Assembly (NCBI RefSeq): GCF_000697965.2 | Contig: NZ_CP015880.1 | Span: 1,798,001-1,862,000 of the forward strand | Origin: Ensifer adhaerens | GTDB lineage: Bacteria > Pseudomonadota > Alphaproteobacteria > Rhizobiales > Rhizobiaceae | Direction of reading: 5' to 3' | DNA length: 64,000 bases | Shown: one piece after another, positions 16,893 through 26,017 of the stretch | Layout: each line of letters opens with the position of its first letter | How positions within the stretch are numbered: position 1 is the stretch's first letter | Made by a program: the position numbers and the translations under genes | Notes under the pieces: model-generated | The model's input: only the letters and a program-made list of their open reading frames with translations | The model's database searches: none | Told to the model about the DNA's origin: nothing

Positions 16893-18521
16893 CTATTCCG
16901 CAGCCTTGAGCGCGGGCGTCGCACCGAAGATCGGGGCTTCATCGCGCACGCGGCCGAGGATGGTCATGGTTACGTTGAAGGCCATGAGCAGAGCTCCGGC
17001 GAGGAAGAGTGCGCCGCCAAGGGCACGCAGCACGTAGTAGGGAACCATGGCCGCGACCGATTCCGCGAAGGAATAGACGAGGAAGCCCTGGTCGTCGTAC
17101 TCGCGCCACATCAGGCCCTGCTGGATGCCGGCAACCCACATGACCGCCGCGTAGACGACGATGCCGAGGGTGGCGAGCCAGAAGTGCCAGTTGACCATGC
17201 GCACGCTGTAGAGGCGCTCGCGGTTCCACAGCTTCGGAACGAGATAGTAGATCGCGCCGAAGGTGATGAGGCCGTTCCAGCCGAGCGCGCCGGAATGCAC
17301 GTGGCCGATGGTCCAGTCGGTGTAGTGGCTGAGCGAGTTGACCGTCTTGATCGACATCATCGGACCTTCGAAGGTCGCCATGCCGTAGAAGGCAACGGCC
17401 ATGACCATCATGCGGATGATCGGGTCGGTACGGATCTTGTCCCAGGCGCCCGAAAGCGTCATCAGGCCGTTGATCATGCCGCCCCAGGAGGGCATCCAGA
17501 GCATGACCGAGAACACCATGCCGAGCGTCTGCGCCCAGTCGGGCAGCGCGGTGTAGTGGAGGTGGTGCGGACCCGCCCAGATGTACATGAAGATCAGCGA
17601 CCAGAAGTGGATGATCGACAGGCGGTAGGAGTAAACAGGGCGATTGGCCTGCTTCGGAATGAAGTAATACATCATGCCGAGGAAGCCGGCCGTCAGGAAG
17701 AAGCCGACGGCATTATGCCCGTACCACCATTGCGTCAGCGCATCCTGCACCCCGGCAAAGGCCGAGTAGCTCTTGGAGCCGAGGAAGGAGACCGGAACCG
17801 CCAGGTTGTTGACGATGTGCAGCATCGCGATCGTGACGATGAAGGCGAGGTAGAACCAGTTGGCCACATAGATATGCGGCTCCTTGCGCGTCAGCAGCGT
17901 GCCGAGAAAGACGGCGAGATAGGCGACCCAGACGATCGTCAGCCACAGGTCCACATACCATTCCGGCTCCGCGTATTCCTTCGACTGGGTGATGCCCAGC
18001 AGATAGCCGGTGGCGGCCATGATGATGAAGAGCTGGTAGCCCCAGAACACGAACCAGCCGAGATTGCCGCCGAAGAGGCGGGCACGGCTGGTGCGCTGGA
18101 CGATGTAGAAGGACGTTGCGATCAGCGCGTTGCCGCCGAAGGCGAAGATGACCGCCGAGGTGTGCAACGGCCGCATGCGGCCGAAGTTGAACCAGGGCTC
18201 GATGTTGAGGTCCGGGAAGGCAAGCTGGAGTGCAACCACGACACCGACGAGAAAGCCGACGACGCCCCAAAAGACGGTGGCGATCACGCCGTACTTGACC
18301 ACCTCGTCAAAATACTCCGACTGGGGTGGCGGCGGTGACGCCCTGCCCGCGGAAGCCGGGCTGAACTCGATGCGGCGCATCAGGAGGATGGTGCCGGCAA
18401 GAAGCGTGAAGAACAGCACCCACATATGGGCTTCGAAGTGCCGGTCCTGGGCAAACCCGGCGCCGACAAGCGCCAGGAATGCACCGACCCCGAGCAGGAT
18501 CATCTCGAATGTGTATTTCAT
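16893..18521 (-). CDS. ccoN: cbb3-type oxidase catalytic subunit CcoN/FixN
   Basis: This is the 542-aa catalytic haem-copper subunit, which reduces O2 at very low oxygen levels and pumps protons. The ATG at 18521 matches the family's [12 protein letters not shown] start; the frame upstream of it is non-coding. About 12-14 helices are visible. Conserved pieces include [17 protein letters not shown] (a haem-ligand His), [11 protein letters not shown] (CuB His and cross-linked Tyr region), [15 protein letters not shown] (CuB His pair) and [13 protein letters not shown] (haem ligands). It is the first gene of ccoNOQP, with a perfect anaerobox about 100 bases upstream. Confidence 0.98.
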   Translation of the reverse strand: MKYTFEMILLGVGAFLALVGAGFAQDRHFEAHMWVLFFTLLAGTILLMRRIEFSPASAGRASPPPPQSEYFDEVVKYGVIATVFWGVVGFLVGVVVALQLAFPDLNIEPWFNFGRMRPLHTSAVIFAFGGNALIATSFYIVQRTSRARLFGGNLGWFVFWGYQLFIIMAATGYLLGITQSKEYAEPEWYVDLWLTIVWVAYLAVFLGTLLTRKEPHIYVANWFYLAFIVTIAMLHIVNNLAVPVSFLGSKSYSAFAGVQDALTQWWYGHNAVGFFLTAGFLGMMYYFIPKQANRPVYSYRLSIIHFWSLIFMYIWAGPHHLHYTALPDWAQTLGMVFSVMLWMPSWGGMINGLMTLSGAWDKIRTDPIIRMMVMAVAFYGMATFEGPMMSIKTVNSLSHYTDWTIGHVHSGALGWNGLITFGAIYYLVPKLWNRERLYSVRMVNWHFWLATLGIVVYAAVMWVAGIQQGLMWREYDDQGFLVYSFAESVAAMVPYYVLRALGGALFLAGALLMAFNVTMTILGRVRDEAPIFGATPALKAAE

Positions 18522-18622
18522 GGTTGGGTCCCCAACTTTATCCGAACGCACGCGACAACACCCCGAAACGAGGGGTGTCACCGCAGCTTGCCCGAAAGTG
18601 TCAGAATCGGGGCAGCCCGGCC

Positions 18623-18636
18623 TTGATTCAGATCAA
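18623..18636. promoter_or_regulatory. Perfect anaerobox between ccoN and hemerythrin gene
   Basis: TTGATTCAGATCAA is an exact TTGAT-N4-ATCAA palindrome. It lies about 100 bases upstream of ccoN (minus) and 73 bases upstream of the hemerythrin-like gene (plus), so it may serve both under FnrN or FixK. Confidence 0.9.
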
Positions 18637-18708
18637 GGCTTTGTCACCTCGTTTGGATCATCCTCGGCAAACAATAGGGAGCGCCGTGGGAGCTGGCGTC
18701 TGAAGCCG

Positions 18709-19209
18709 ATGAAAAAGACTTTTGAAGACGGACGAATCCGCAGCCGGCTGGACCCGGCCCCCCGGCGGGAGTCCGTGGCCGAGCCGTTTGCCTGGCTTGC
18801 CCGCGCCCACGAGGAGCAGCTTGCGCTCTGCAATTGCCTGGAGGAAATCGCCGACAGCCTGCCTGCGGAAATCGACCGGCAGAAATGCCTCTATGCCGCA
18901 AAGGTGCTGGAGCCGCTGATCCGCGAGATGCACTCGGGCGAAGAAAACCTCGTCTTCTCCTGGATCGAACGCACCTACCGCGGCGATCCGACGCTCGGCG
19001 CGACGCTGGAGCGGCTGAAATACGAACATTGCGAGGACGAGTGCTTCGCCGAGGAGCTGACCGAAATGCTGGAGCGCCTCGGCGCTGCCGACCAGACGGT
19101 CAATGCCGAGACCGCCGGCTACATGCTGCGCGGCTTCTTCACGAGCCTCAGGCGGCACGTCGGCTTCGAGCAGGAATGTCTGCGCAGCATCACCGCGCCG
19201 GTCGGGTGA
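18709..19209 (+). CDS. Hemerythrin-like (HHE-domain) protein
   Basis: This is a 166-aa, mostly helical protein from ATG 18709. It carries spaced His/Glu residues that fit a di-iron four-helix bundle: H34, H75 with E79, H107 with E109, and H150 with E154. Proteins of this kind bind O2 or NO or sense redox state. The position opposite ccoN across a perfect anaerobox suggests induction at low oxygen and a link to cbb3 function. That link is inference. Confidence 0.82.
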   Translation: MKKTFEDGRIRSRLDPAPRRESVAEPFAWLARAHEEQLALCNCLEEIADSLPAEIDRQKCLYAAKVLEPLIREMHSGEENLVFSWIERTYRGDPTLGATLERLKYEHCEDECFAEELTEMLERLGAADQTVNAETAGYMLRGFFTSLRRHVGFEQECLRSITAPVG

Positions 19210-19302
19210 ACCGGCCTTCGCGGCAGGTGGACATGCAAGGCGGCCGTTACCCGGCCGCGCTCCCCTCATGCATTTTCGATTGATACCGCCGGAACCGGCG
19301 CC

Positions 19303-20040
19303 TCAGGCCGCGATCGCGCGGCGGCGGTCGGCATGTTCCTGGATCACTAGAATAGCGCCGATGAGCTTGCCGGTGCTCGACATGCACGGCGTCAGCCGGC
19401 AGCGCACGACGACCGTGCGCGCGTCGACCGTCTTGGCGAAGGTGTAGTCCACCACTTCGCCGGCGAAACACCGGTCGAGATAGGATTTCACCCGGAGCTC
19501 GAACCGCTGGATGCCGATGAACTCGACGATATGCCGGCCGATCAGGTCCATCGGGCGGCTTTCCAGATGCTCGGCATTGCGCGGATTGGTGTAAAGATAG
19601 CGGTAGTCGGGCGTGATCACCGCAAGCCGGTCCGGGAAGCTGTCGAGGATCGCCTCGTTGAGCAATCCTTCGTCCGCCCTGCCCTTGTTCGGCTGCGCCG
19701 GCAGGCGCTCCAGTTGCAGGTCGGCGAGGTTCTCCGCACCGGTCGCCGCGAAGTAGCGATTGATCAGCGATTGCAGCAACTGCGAATGGCGCAGCACGCA
19801 GGAAATGTCGTCGGCTTCGACGCGCAGAATGTCGATCAGGAACTGAAACTGAAGCCGGGCATCTTCGACGCTCACCGCCTTCTCGTCGTAGACGGATCTC
19901 AAGATCGGATCCAATTCGCGATCCAGAATGCTGATCAAATGCTCGTCTGCCGTACGAACGGCATACTGCAGCTGCGAATATTTGAACCAGAACAGCTCAA
20001 TCAGTGCGTTCAATTCGAAACCCCAATTCCCCCACGGCAA
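19303..20040 (-). CDS. PAS-domain protein without visible output domain
   Basis: This is a protein of up to 245 aa. The frame opens at TTG 20040 and another TTG lies at 20013; no ATG is well placed, so the start is uncertain. The N-terminal half is helical and acidic (around ILDRELDPILRSVYDEKAVS). The C-terminal about 110 residues form one PAS domain: AILDSFPDRLAVITPDYRYLYTNPRNAEHL, then IGRHIVEFIG, and a last strand GKLIGAILVIQEHADRRR. No kinase, GGDEF or HTH follows. It may be a sensory adaptor. Its signal and partner are unknown. Confidence 0.75.
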   Translation of the reverse strand: MPWGNWGFELNALIELFWFKYSQLQYAVRTADEHLISILDRELDPILRSVYDEKAVSVEDARLQFQFLIDILRVEADDISCVLRHSQLLQSLINRYFAATGAENLADLQLERLPAQPNKGRADEGLLNEAILDSFPDRLAVITPDYRYLYTNPRNAEHLESRPMDLIGRHIVEFIGIQRFELRVKSYLDRCFAGEVVDYTFAKTVDARTVVVRCRLTPCMSSTGKLIGAILVIQEHADRRRAIAA

Positions 20041-20384
20041 AACCGCTTCGATGCACTTACAAAACAGGCGTAGATGCTCAGGACACTGATCTGGTTCTTG
20101 ACGTTTCCCCCACCACTTCCGCGTAAAACCGCACTGCTCGGGTCATCCAAAGCGCTTGCAGGCATTTTCTCACGCGACAGGCATAAGTTTACACTCATTG
20201 CGATAGCGTTCAACAGCAGAAAGAAAAACTTAACGTTTACGCACGTTTTCGAGGGAAGATCGGCGCCGATGCCCCCGCGTACTTGGCAAAACGCAAAGCC
20301 CGGCACACGGGGTGCCGGGCTTGCAGGAAGATCAAGCCTGCTTGCGCAAGACGCAATCTGGCTGGGGTCGCGGGCGAAGGAGAA
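20041..20384. other. Intergenic region with lpxXL terminator
   Basis: Between the PAS gene and the lpxXL end there is no convincing gene. The only clear element is the hairpin at 20296-20322. The rest probably holds the PAS gene promoter, but no consensus stands out. Confidence 0.5.
20296..20322 (-). terminator. Terminator of the acpXL-lpxXL operon
   Basis: AAGCCCGGCA and TGCCGGGCTT pair perfectly (20296-20305 and 20313-20322). On the minus strand the stem is followed by TGCGTTTTGCC. It lies 63 bases past the lpxXL stop. Confidence 0.75.
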
Positions 20385-21329
20385 TCAGTCTTTCAGGTAG
20401 CGCTTGATGTGCCAGCGGTCGTGATACCAGAGCCATTGGCCGGGATACTCCCTCACCCAGCTTTCCACCTTGTCGTTCAGAACCTGCGCCGTAGCGGTCA
20501 CGTCGACGCTGCCGTCGGCCTTGCGTGGGATGGCGATCGCCGGTTCGATCTCCAGGCGGAAACGGCCACCCGGCAAGCGGATGCAGCGGGCCGGATAGAC
20601 CTCGCAGTTGAACTGGCGGACGAGCTTGGCGAGCAGCGGGTTGGTCTGCACATCCTGGCCGAAGAACTTGGTCTTTAGACCCTTGCGGAATTTCTGGTCG
20701 ACGAGAACCCCGACGCCCTGGCCGCGCTCCAGCTGGCGGGCGAGCGCAAAGGACGAGCCCGCATGCGACGGCACGAGCTTGCCCATGCGTTCTGCGCGGA
20801 AGTTGAAGACCTTCTCGGCCACGTATGGGTTGTTCGGCGGCCGGAACAGCACCGTCACGTCGAGCCCGAAGGCTGAGCCGGCGACCGGCAGCATTTCGAA
20901 ATTGCCGCTATGCGCGGTAAAGACGATGAAGGGGCGCGGATTGTCGCGAAGCTCGAGGAACAAGGGAATGCCCGAGACTTCGATGCGCCCGGGCGTCGTG
21001 CGCTCCGGGTCGAAATCGAAGAGACGGTCGAGGAACACGTATTCGGCCGCCATGCGGCCCATGTTGCCCCAACTTTCGAGCGCGATCTGCTCGATCTCCG
21101 CTTCGCTCTTTTCCGGGAATGCATTGCGCAGGTTCGTCAGCGTCAGCTTCTGACGGCTGGTCTTCGGGCCGATGAACCGCAGGGCGCGATCCATGAAGTT
21201 GATCGCGCCGTCAGCGGGAAACATCTTCAGGATCGTCAGAAGCAGAAACACGAACTGCGCAATCAGCCACTGGCGGAAACGATCCGCCGCCAGCACCAGC
21301 CGTGTGATCAGCATGCGCACGTCGATCAA
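20385..21329 (-). CDS. lpxXL: Lipid A very-long-chain acyltransferase LpxXL
   Basis: This is a lysophospholipid/lipid A acyltransferase-family enzyme of 314 aa. Its TTG start overlaps the adh stop; an ATG at 21314 would shorten it by five residues. Features: an N-terminal hydrophobic anchor (about 22-35), the catalytic HX4D/E-type motif HSGNFE (H140, E145), VLFRPPNNP and the late GVLVDQKF. LpxXL moves the C28 (27-OH-C28:0) acyl chain from AcpXL to a lipid A hydroxy-acyl group at the inner membrane. It is the last gene of the acpXL cluster, which decides this assignment over LpxL/HtrB. Confidence 0.92.
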   Translation of the reverse strand: MIDVRMLITRLVLAADRFRQWLIAQFVFLLLTILKMFPADGAINFMDRALRFIGPKTSRQKLTLTNLRNAFPEKSEAEIEQIALESWGNMGRMAAEYVFLDRLFDFDPERTTPGRIEVSGIPLFLELRDNPRPFIVFTAHSGNFEMLPVAGSAFGLDVTVLFRPPNNPYVAEKVFNFRAERMGKLVPSHAGSSFALARQLERGQGVGVLVDQKFRKGLKTKFFGQDVQTNPLLAKLVRQFNCEVYPARCIRLPGGRFRLEIEPAIAIPRKADGSVDVTATAQVLNDKVESWVREYPGQWLWYHDRWHIKRYLKD

Positions 21330-22354
21330 TCCATCTTCAGGATGATCTTGCCGAAGATCTGGCGCGATTCCATGCGCTCCAGCGCGCGGTCGATCTCGTC
21401 GAGGCCGATTTCGGTGTCGATGACCGGATGTACGAGGCCGCGCGCCATCTTCTGCATGGCGTTCGCCATGTTTTCCATGCGGCAGCCGAAGGAGCCGAGC
21501 AGCTTCAGCTGCTGCTGGAACAGCATCATCAGGTTCATGTCGGTGGACACGCCCGAGGTCGAGCCGCAGGTGACCAAGCGGCCGCCGCGCTTCATGCAGA
21601 GCATCGAGCCCGCCCAGGTGTCCTTGCCGACGTGTTCGAACACGACGTCGACGCCCTTCTTCTTGGTAAGCTTGCGCACCACGCCCTCGAAGCGGTCGGT
21701 GCGGTAGTTGATGACGTGATCGGCGCCGAGCGCCTTGGCCTTCTCGATCTTGTCGTCGGAGCCGACGGTGGTGATCACGGTGCAGCCGATCTTCTTGGCA
21801 AGCTGGATCGCCGCCGAGCCGATGCCGGAACCGCCAGCATGCACGAGGATGGTTTCGCCGGGCTCAAGCTTGGCGTTGTCGAACAGCATGTGCTCGACGG
21901 TACCGAAGGTGACCGGAGCAAGGGCTGCAGCGACCGCGTCGACGCCCGGAGGTGCCGGTACCAGCAGGCGCGCCGGCAGGTTGATCTTTTCCTGCGCGAA
22001 GCCGTCGAGGTGGAAGCCGTGAACGCCGCCGACATGTTCGCAGAGGTTGTCGCGGCCTTCCTTGCACGGACGGCAGAGGCCGCAGGTGCGCGCGCCGTAG
22101 ATCGAGACGAGCTGGCCCGGAAGCACGCTTGAAACACCGGGACCGATGCTGTCGACGACGCCTGCTGCCTCGGCGCCGATGACGAGCGGCATCTTGCGCT
22201 TGGCGAATGCCATGCCGCGCCAGCCCCAGACGTCGATATGGTTGAGCGCAACCGCCTTGACGCGCAACGTCACCTCGCCCGGGCCGGGTGCTTCCGGTTC
22301 CGGAATGTCGGTGATTTCGAGCTTGCGGTCATCGAGCAGTTGCAGGGCGCGCAT
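21326..22354 (-). CDS. Zinc-type alcohol dehydrogenase (MDR family) of the acpXL cluster
   Basis: This is a 342-aa medium-chain dehydrogenase/reductase. It has the GroES-like N-terminal half with GAEAAGVVDSIGPGV and a Cys cluster CGLCRPCKEGRDNLC (structural zinc). The Rossmann half shows HAGGSGIGSAAIQLAKKIG. In rhizobia the equivalent gene always sits between fabF1 and lpxXL and has a role in finishing the very-long-chain hydroxy fatty acid. The exact reaction is unproven (family knowledge). A gap of 277 nt holding inverted repeats separates it from fabF1. Confidence 0.9.
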   Translation of the reverse strand: MRALQLLDDRKLEITDIPEPEAPGPGEVTLRVKAVALNHIDVWGWRGMAFAKRKMPLVIGAEAAGVVDSIGPGVSSVLPGQLVSIYGARTCGLCRPCKEGRDNLCEHVGGVHGFHLDGFAQEKINLPARLLVPAPPGVDAVAAALAPVTFGTVEHMLFDNAKLEPGETILVHAGGSGIGSAAIQLAKKIGCTVITTVGSDDKIEKAKALGADHVINYRTDRFEGVVRKLTKKKGVDVVFEHVGKDTWAGSMLCMKRGGRLVTCGSTSGVSTDMNLMMLFQQQLKLLGSFGCRMENMANAMQKMARGLVHPVIDTEIGLDEIDRALERMESRQIFGKIILKMD

Positions 22355-22440
22355 GGTTCTTCCTTTAAATGTTCAGATCGACAGGCGGCATATACACGTC
22401 TTGTGGGCATGTCGCCATTCTACAGAGAGCGGCGCGTTAG

Positions 22441-22609
22441 CCCCCTCTGCCCTGCCGGGCATCTCCTCCACAAGGGGGGAGATTGGATGTGGCACCCCTT
22501 TGCCCTTCACGAAAAGCACCGAAATCGGGCCTTGTTATTGGAGCGATCGGCCGGCCGCGCGTCGATCTCCCCCTTGTTGGGGGAGATGGCCGGCAGGCCA
22601 GAGGGGGGT
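22441..22609. repeat. Inverted palindromic repeat pair inside the acpXL operon
   Basis: The left unit begins CCCCCTCTGCCCTGCCGGGC at 22441. The right unit (22564-22609) is its approximate inverse, ending GGCCGGCAGGCCAGAGGGG. A compact stem CTCCCCCTTGTTGGGGGAG lies in the right unit. Both lie in the fabF1-adh gap and would be transcribed with the operon. Confidence 0.7.
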
Positions 22610-22631
22610 ATTTCGTTTCACCAGGTCCGGC

Positions 22632-23915
22632 TCAAGCCGGCTCGGCCGTCATCACCAGGCTGGCGTTCTGGCCGCCGAAACCGAAGGAGTTCGACAGCAC
22701 CGCAGACACCTGCTGGCTGCGTTTCACGTTCGGCACCACGTCGAGCACGATCGCCGGATCGGGGTTCTGGTAGTTGATCGTCGGCGGCAGCGTGCCCGTC
22801 AGCATCGTCAGAATCGAGAACACCGCCTCGACCGCGCCGGCGGCCGTCAGGGTGTGGCCGATCATCGACTTGTTCGACGAGACCGGGATCGACGGCAGAT
22901 GCTCACCGAAGACGGCAGACATCGACAGATATTCCATCTTGTCGTTCTCGGGCGTCGAGGTGCCGTGCGCGTTGATGTAGCCGATGCCGCCTTCGTCGAT
23001 GCCGGCGTCGGCAAGGGCCGCGCGGATCGTCGCAATCGCCGGGCCGCCGTCGGGCGACGAGCGCGTGCGGTGGAAGAGATCGGCCTTCTCGCCGCAGCCC
23101 TTCAGGATGCCGTAGACACGGGCGCCGCGGGCAACGGCAGATTCAAGCGATTCCAGGACCAGGGTCGCAGCGCCTTCGGCGATGACGAAGCCGTCCCGAT
23201 CCTTTGTGAAGGGCTTGGAGGCCTTCTCCGGCGGATCGTTCTGGGTGGAGAGCGCGGAAAGCAGCGCAAAGCGGATGAGTGCTTCGGCGCTGACCGAACC
23301 ATCGGTCGCTACCGTCAGCGCACGATCGGTGCGGCCCTGGCGGATCGCCTCGACGCCGAGCTGGATCGCGGTCGCGCCCGAGGCACAGGCCGTCGAGAGC
23401 GTCACCGGCAGGCCGCGCGTGCCGAAGCGATCGGCAAGGCGCTCGGAGATCGAGCCGAAGAGCACGGCCTCATGGAACACCGGATCGGCCTTCTGGCGCA
23501 TCGCGGCGAGGAAACGGTTGTACGCATCGCCCGGCTGTTCGGAAGGCGGCGAGCGGTCGGCAAGCTCGAAGCGCGCGCTCCATTCAGGCTCGATCGGCGG
23601 GGCGGCCAGAAACAGCGGACCGTTGAAGTCGCCGGAAAGCCCCGCCTGCGCCAGCGCTTCCAGCGTCGTCTCGCGCGCCATGGCGTAGGAGCGCTCGACG
23701 GAGTTGGCCGCCGGCACCTCGATGAAATCGACCATGCCGGAGATGCGGGTGTTGAGACCCTCCGTCGGGAAACGGGTGATCTTGCGGATGCCGGAGACGC
23801 CGCCGGTCAGCGCCGACCAGTTGTCCTCGAGCCCCTGGCCGAGCGAGGTGATGACGCCCATGCCAGTGACGGCGACGATCGGACGACCGAGATGATCCTT
23901 GTAAGCGTTGCTCAT
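22632..23915 (-). CDS. fabF1XL: Beta-ketoacyl-ACP synthase, intact (very-long-chain FabF1)
   Basis: This 427-aa elongating condensing enzyme has the full catalytic triad: C177 in STACASGATAIQ, H317 in NAHGTSTP and H354 in NKSMIGHTLTAAGA, with K349. Start ATG 23915 follows GAGGAACG; a TTG lies one codon upstream. It extends acyl chains on AcpXL toward C28. Its neighbour fabF2 (12 nt upstream) has lost the active Cys, so this is the only visible condensing activity in the cluster. Confidence 0.93.
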   Translation of the reverse strand: MSNAYKDHLGRPIVAVTGMGVITSLGQGLEDNWSALTGGVSGIRKITRFPTEGLNTRISGMVDFIEVPAANSVERSYAMARETTLEALAQAGLSGDFNGPLFLAAPPIEPEWSARFELADRSPPSEQPGDAYNRFLAAMRQKADPVFHEAVLFGSISERLADRFGTRGLPVTLSTACASGATAIQLGVEAIRQGRTDRALTVATDGSVSAEALIRFALLSALSTQNDPPEKASKPFTKDRDGFVIAEGAATLVLESLESAVARGARVYGILKGCGEKADLFHRTRSSPDGGPAIATIRAALADAGIDEGGIGYINAHGTSTPENDKMEYLSMSAVFGEHLPSIPVSSNKSMIGHTLTAAGAVEAVFSILTMLTGTLPPTINYQNPDPAIVLDVVPNVKRSQQVSAVLSNSFGFGGQNASLVMTAEPA

Positions 23916-23927
23916 CAATCGTTCCTC

Positions 23928-25130
23928 TTATTCGGCCGAAAGGACCGCGACGCCTTCGCCGCGTGAATGACCGACGGTGGTCACGACCGCCGACCGGGCA
24001 GCCGCCGTCATCGGCTTTTCGAAGCTGCCGTCGAAGGCCGGTACCTTGGCGCCGTGGCCGAGCGTGAGTGCAGCAAGCGCGAGGCCCGCCGGAAACTGCG
24101 CCTCGATGCTGTGCCCGACGATGCCGCCATAGGCACGCACCGGCGCGCCGGCCAGATTGGCCTGCAGGAACGCCTTTTCGCTGGCGACGAGATCATGAAA
24201 GCCTGACGTGCCGGAAAAGACCACGGTGCCTGCAGGGTCGAGCTTTTCGGCCGGTTTCGCAAGGTCCGCAAGGCGGGCTTCGAGCTTGCCGTCAGCGCGG
24301 CTGCCGCGGTCGCTGCCGATCGCGTCGATCGTCGCATAGATACGGGCGCCACGGGCTTCGGCGTACTCGCGTGATTCCAGCACCAGGAAGGCTCCGACCG
24401 ACCCGGGGATCATGCCGCCGCCGTTGTCGCGGCTGCGCGACCAGATCGGGTGCCAGTCACCGGTCGCCTGGCCCTGGATCGCCTCGATCATCAGCATGAT
24501 GTCCAGGCGCTCGGCCGAAAACGCGCCGCCGACGAGCGTATGCGTCGACTGGCCGGCCTTGATCCGGGCAAAGGCGGTTTCGATCGCCGAGATGCCGGCC
24601 GCTTCCTCGCCCATGAAGGTGCGCGACGAACCGGTGACCTTGTGCACGATCGAGATGTTGCCGGCGAGCAGGTTCGAAAGCTGGGCCAGGAACAGCGTCG
24701 GGCGCAGTTCGGTCGTCAGCTTTTCATTGAGGAGCTGTTCGCGGTCGTTGCGCTTCAGCGCCTCGTCGACGATCAGCGAATCGACGTTGATGTCACGCTC
24801 GCCGCCGCCGGCAGCGACGATCATGTCCATGCTGCCGCAGGCTTCGAGATTGTCCTTGAGACCGGCGTCATCGAGCGCCAGGCCCGCGGAAAAAACGCCG
24901 AGACGCTGCCAGTTTTCCATCTGCCGCTGGTCGCCACGCTTGGCGATCTGCTGCGACCAGTCGATCTCCGGCAGCGGGTGCACCGGATAGGGGCTGAACT
25001 TTTCGGTCTCGACGCGCACGGCCGGCGACGTGCCGGCGGTAAGCAGCGCCAGATGCGGCTCGACGCCGACGCCCTGGCTGGTGACGATACCGACGCCGGT
25101 AATGACAACGTCGTTTGCAGATTTGCTCAT
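23928..25130 (-). CDS. fabF2XL: Beta-ketoacyl-ACP synthase homologue lacking the catalytic Cys (FabF2)
   Basis: This is a 400-aa protein with the thiolase fold of FabF (start VVITGVGIVTSQGVGVEPH, end VVTTVGHSRGEGVAVLSAE). The nucleophile position reads FMGEEAAGISAIE, putting Glu (about E176) where FabF1 has Cys. The HGTS His is replaced (FSGTSG, about S306), and only the GH pair near H340 remains. It therefore cannot condense in the normal way. It sits between fabZ (1 nt) and fabF1 (12 nt), tightly coupled. This recalls the KS/chain-length-factor pairs of type II polyketide synthases. Whether FabF2 pairs with FabF1 is inference. Confidence 0.9.
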   Translation of the reverse strand: MSKSANDVVITGVGIVTSQGVGVEPHLALLTAGTSPAVRVETEKFSPYPVHPLPEIDWSQQIAKRGDQRQMENWQRLGVFSAGLALDDAGLKDNLEACGSMDMIVAAGGGERDINVDSLIVDEALKRNDREQLLNEKLTTELRPTLFLAQLSNLLAGNISIVHKVTGSSRTFMGEEAAGISAIETAFARIKAGQSTHTLVGGAFSAERLDIMLMIEAIQGQATGDWHPIWSRSRDNGGGMIPGSVGAFLVLESREYAEARGARIYATIDAIGSDRGSRADGKLEARLADLAKPAEKLDPAGTVVFSGTSGFHDLVASEKAFLQANLAGAPVRAYGGIVGHSIEAQFPAGLALAALTLGHGAKVPAFDGSFEKPMTAAARSAVVTTVGHSRGEGVAVLSAE

Positions 25131-25131
25131 C

Positions 25132-25617
25132 TTACTTCTCCGAACCGGCTGCCGCCGAAAGCGCCGCCATCAGACCCACTTCTCCAGCCCGCTTGCGCAC
25201 GATATCGCCGAGCGGAACCTGATCGAACGGCATCGTTCTCAGTTTCAGCTGGGCATCGCAGACCTTCTTGCCGCCAGAGGTGATCTTCGCCTTGGTGACG
25301 GCAAAGCCCGAACCTTCATGCTCGAGGAAAGCCTCGATCTCGAGTTCGGCCGAGGGCTCGACGAAGGTCCGCATCTTGGCGCCGTCGACCGACATCAGGA
25401 AGGGCATGGCGGCGAAATTGGTGGCGGCGAGCACCAGGAAACCGGAGGCCTGCGCCATGGTCTCGATCAGAAGCACGCCGGGCACCAGCGGGTAGCCTGG
25501 GAAATGGCCTTCGAACACCGGGCTCTTCTCCGGCACGACGGACCGCGCCGTCAGCCGGCCAGCCGAAAGATCGACCGTTTCGACACGGTCGATCATCTGG
25601 AAGTATTCAAGGAGCAT
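25132..25617 (-). CDS. fabZXL: 3-hydroxyacyl-ACP dehydratase, FabZ-like, of the acpXL cluster
   Basis: This is a 161-aa hotdog-fold protein. The catalytic region EGHFPGYPLVPGVLLIE holds the active-site His (H38), and the central helix follows (IETMAQASGFLVL). It is slightly longer than housekeeping FabZ because of an Ala-rich C-terminal tail (LSAAAGSEK). It dehydrates 3-hydroxyacyl-AcpXL during very-long-chain synthesis. It is separated from acpXL by a hairpin/terminator-like element and is 1 nt from fabF2. Confidence 0.92.
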   Translation of the reverse strand: MLLEYFQMIDRVETVDLSAGRLTARSVVPEKSPVFEGHFPGYPLVPGVLLIETMAQASGFLVLAATNFAAMPFLMSVDGAKMRTFVEPSAELEIEAFLEHEGSGFAVTKAKITSGGKKVCDAQLKLRTMPFDQVPLGDIVRKRAGEVGLMAALSAAAGSEK

Positions 25618-25656
25618 TGAGGCTCACCCTGTTGGTTTCGGGCTCAAGTAAAAACG

Positions 25657-25699
25657 CCAATGCCGCCTGTCAAGCGCGGGGCGCGACGGGCGGCATTGG
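25657..25699 (-). terminator. Attenuator-like hairpin between acpXL and fabZ
   Basis: CCAATGCCGCC and GGCGGCATTGG pair over 11 bp, with a GC-rich loop that also carries part-palindromes. On the minus strand the stem is followed by CGTTTTTAC. It would end most transcripts after acpXL, or protect their 3' end, giving more carrier protein than enzymes. Confidence 0.7.
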
Positions 25700-25732
25700 A
25701 AATCGAGTGGCAAGGCTCGGGCGAAAGCCCGA

Positions 25733-26017
25733 TCAGCCCTTGGCAGCCCGCAGTTCGTCGATCTTGGCGCAGAGGTTCTTCAGAACGAAGTATTCTTCGG
25801 TCGAAACCTTGCCTTCGTTGACTTCCTGCGTCCACTGCTCGAGCGGAATCTTGATGCCGAATTCCTTGTCGATCGCAAACACGATGTCGAGGAAGTCCAG
25901 GCTGTCGATGCCGAGATCGTCGATCGTGTGGCTTTCCGGCGTAATCGTCTCGCGATCGATCTCGCTCGTTTCCGCGATAATGTCGGCAACCTTGTCGAAT
26001 GTAGCTGTCACGCGCAT
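25733..26017 (-). CDS. acpXL: Acyl carrier protein AcpXL
   Basis: This is a 94-aa acidic carrier protein with the 4'-phosphopantetheine site in [14 protein letters not shown] (S39). It is longer than FabD/FabF-type AcpP (about 78 aa), as expected for AcpXL, with the extra C-terminal region [23 protein letters not shown]. It carries the growing 27-hydroxy C28 chain for lipid A. It is the first gene of the cluster. The following hairpin suggests separate high expression. Confidence 0.95.
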   Translation of the reverse strand: MRVTATFDKVADIIAETSEIDRETITPESHTIDDLGIDSLDFLDIVFAIDKEFGIKIPLEQWTQEVNEGKVSTEEYFVLKNLCAKIDELRAAKG

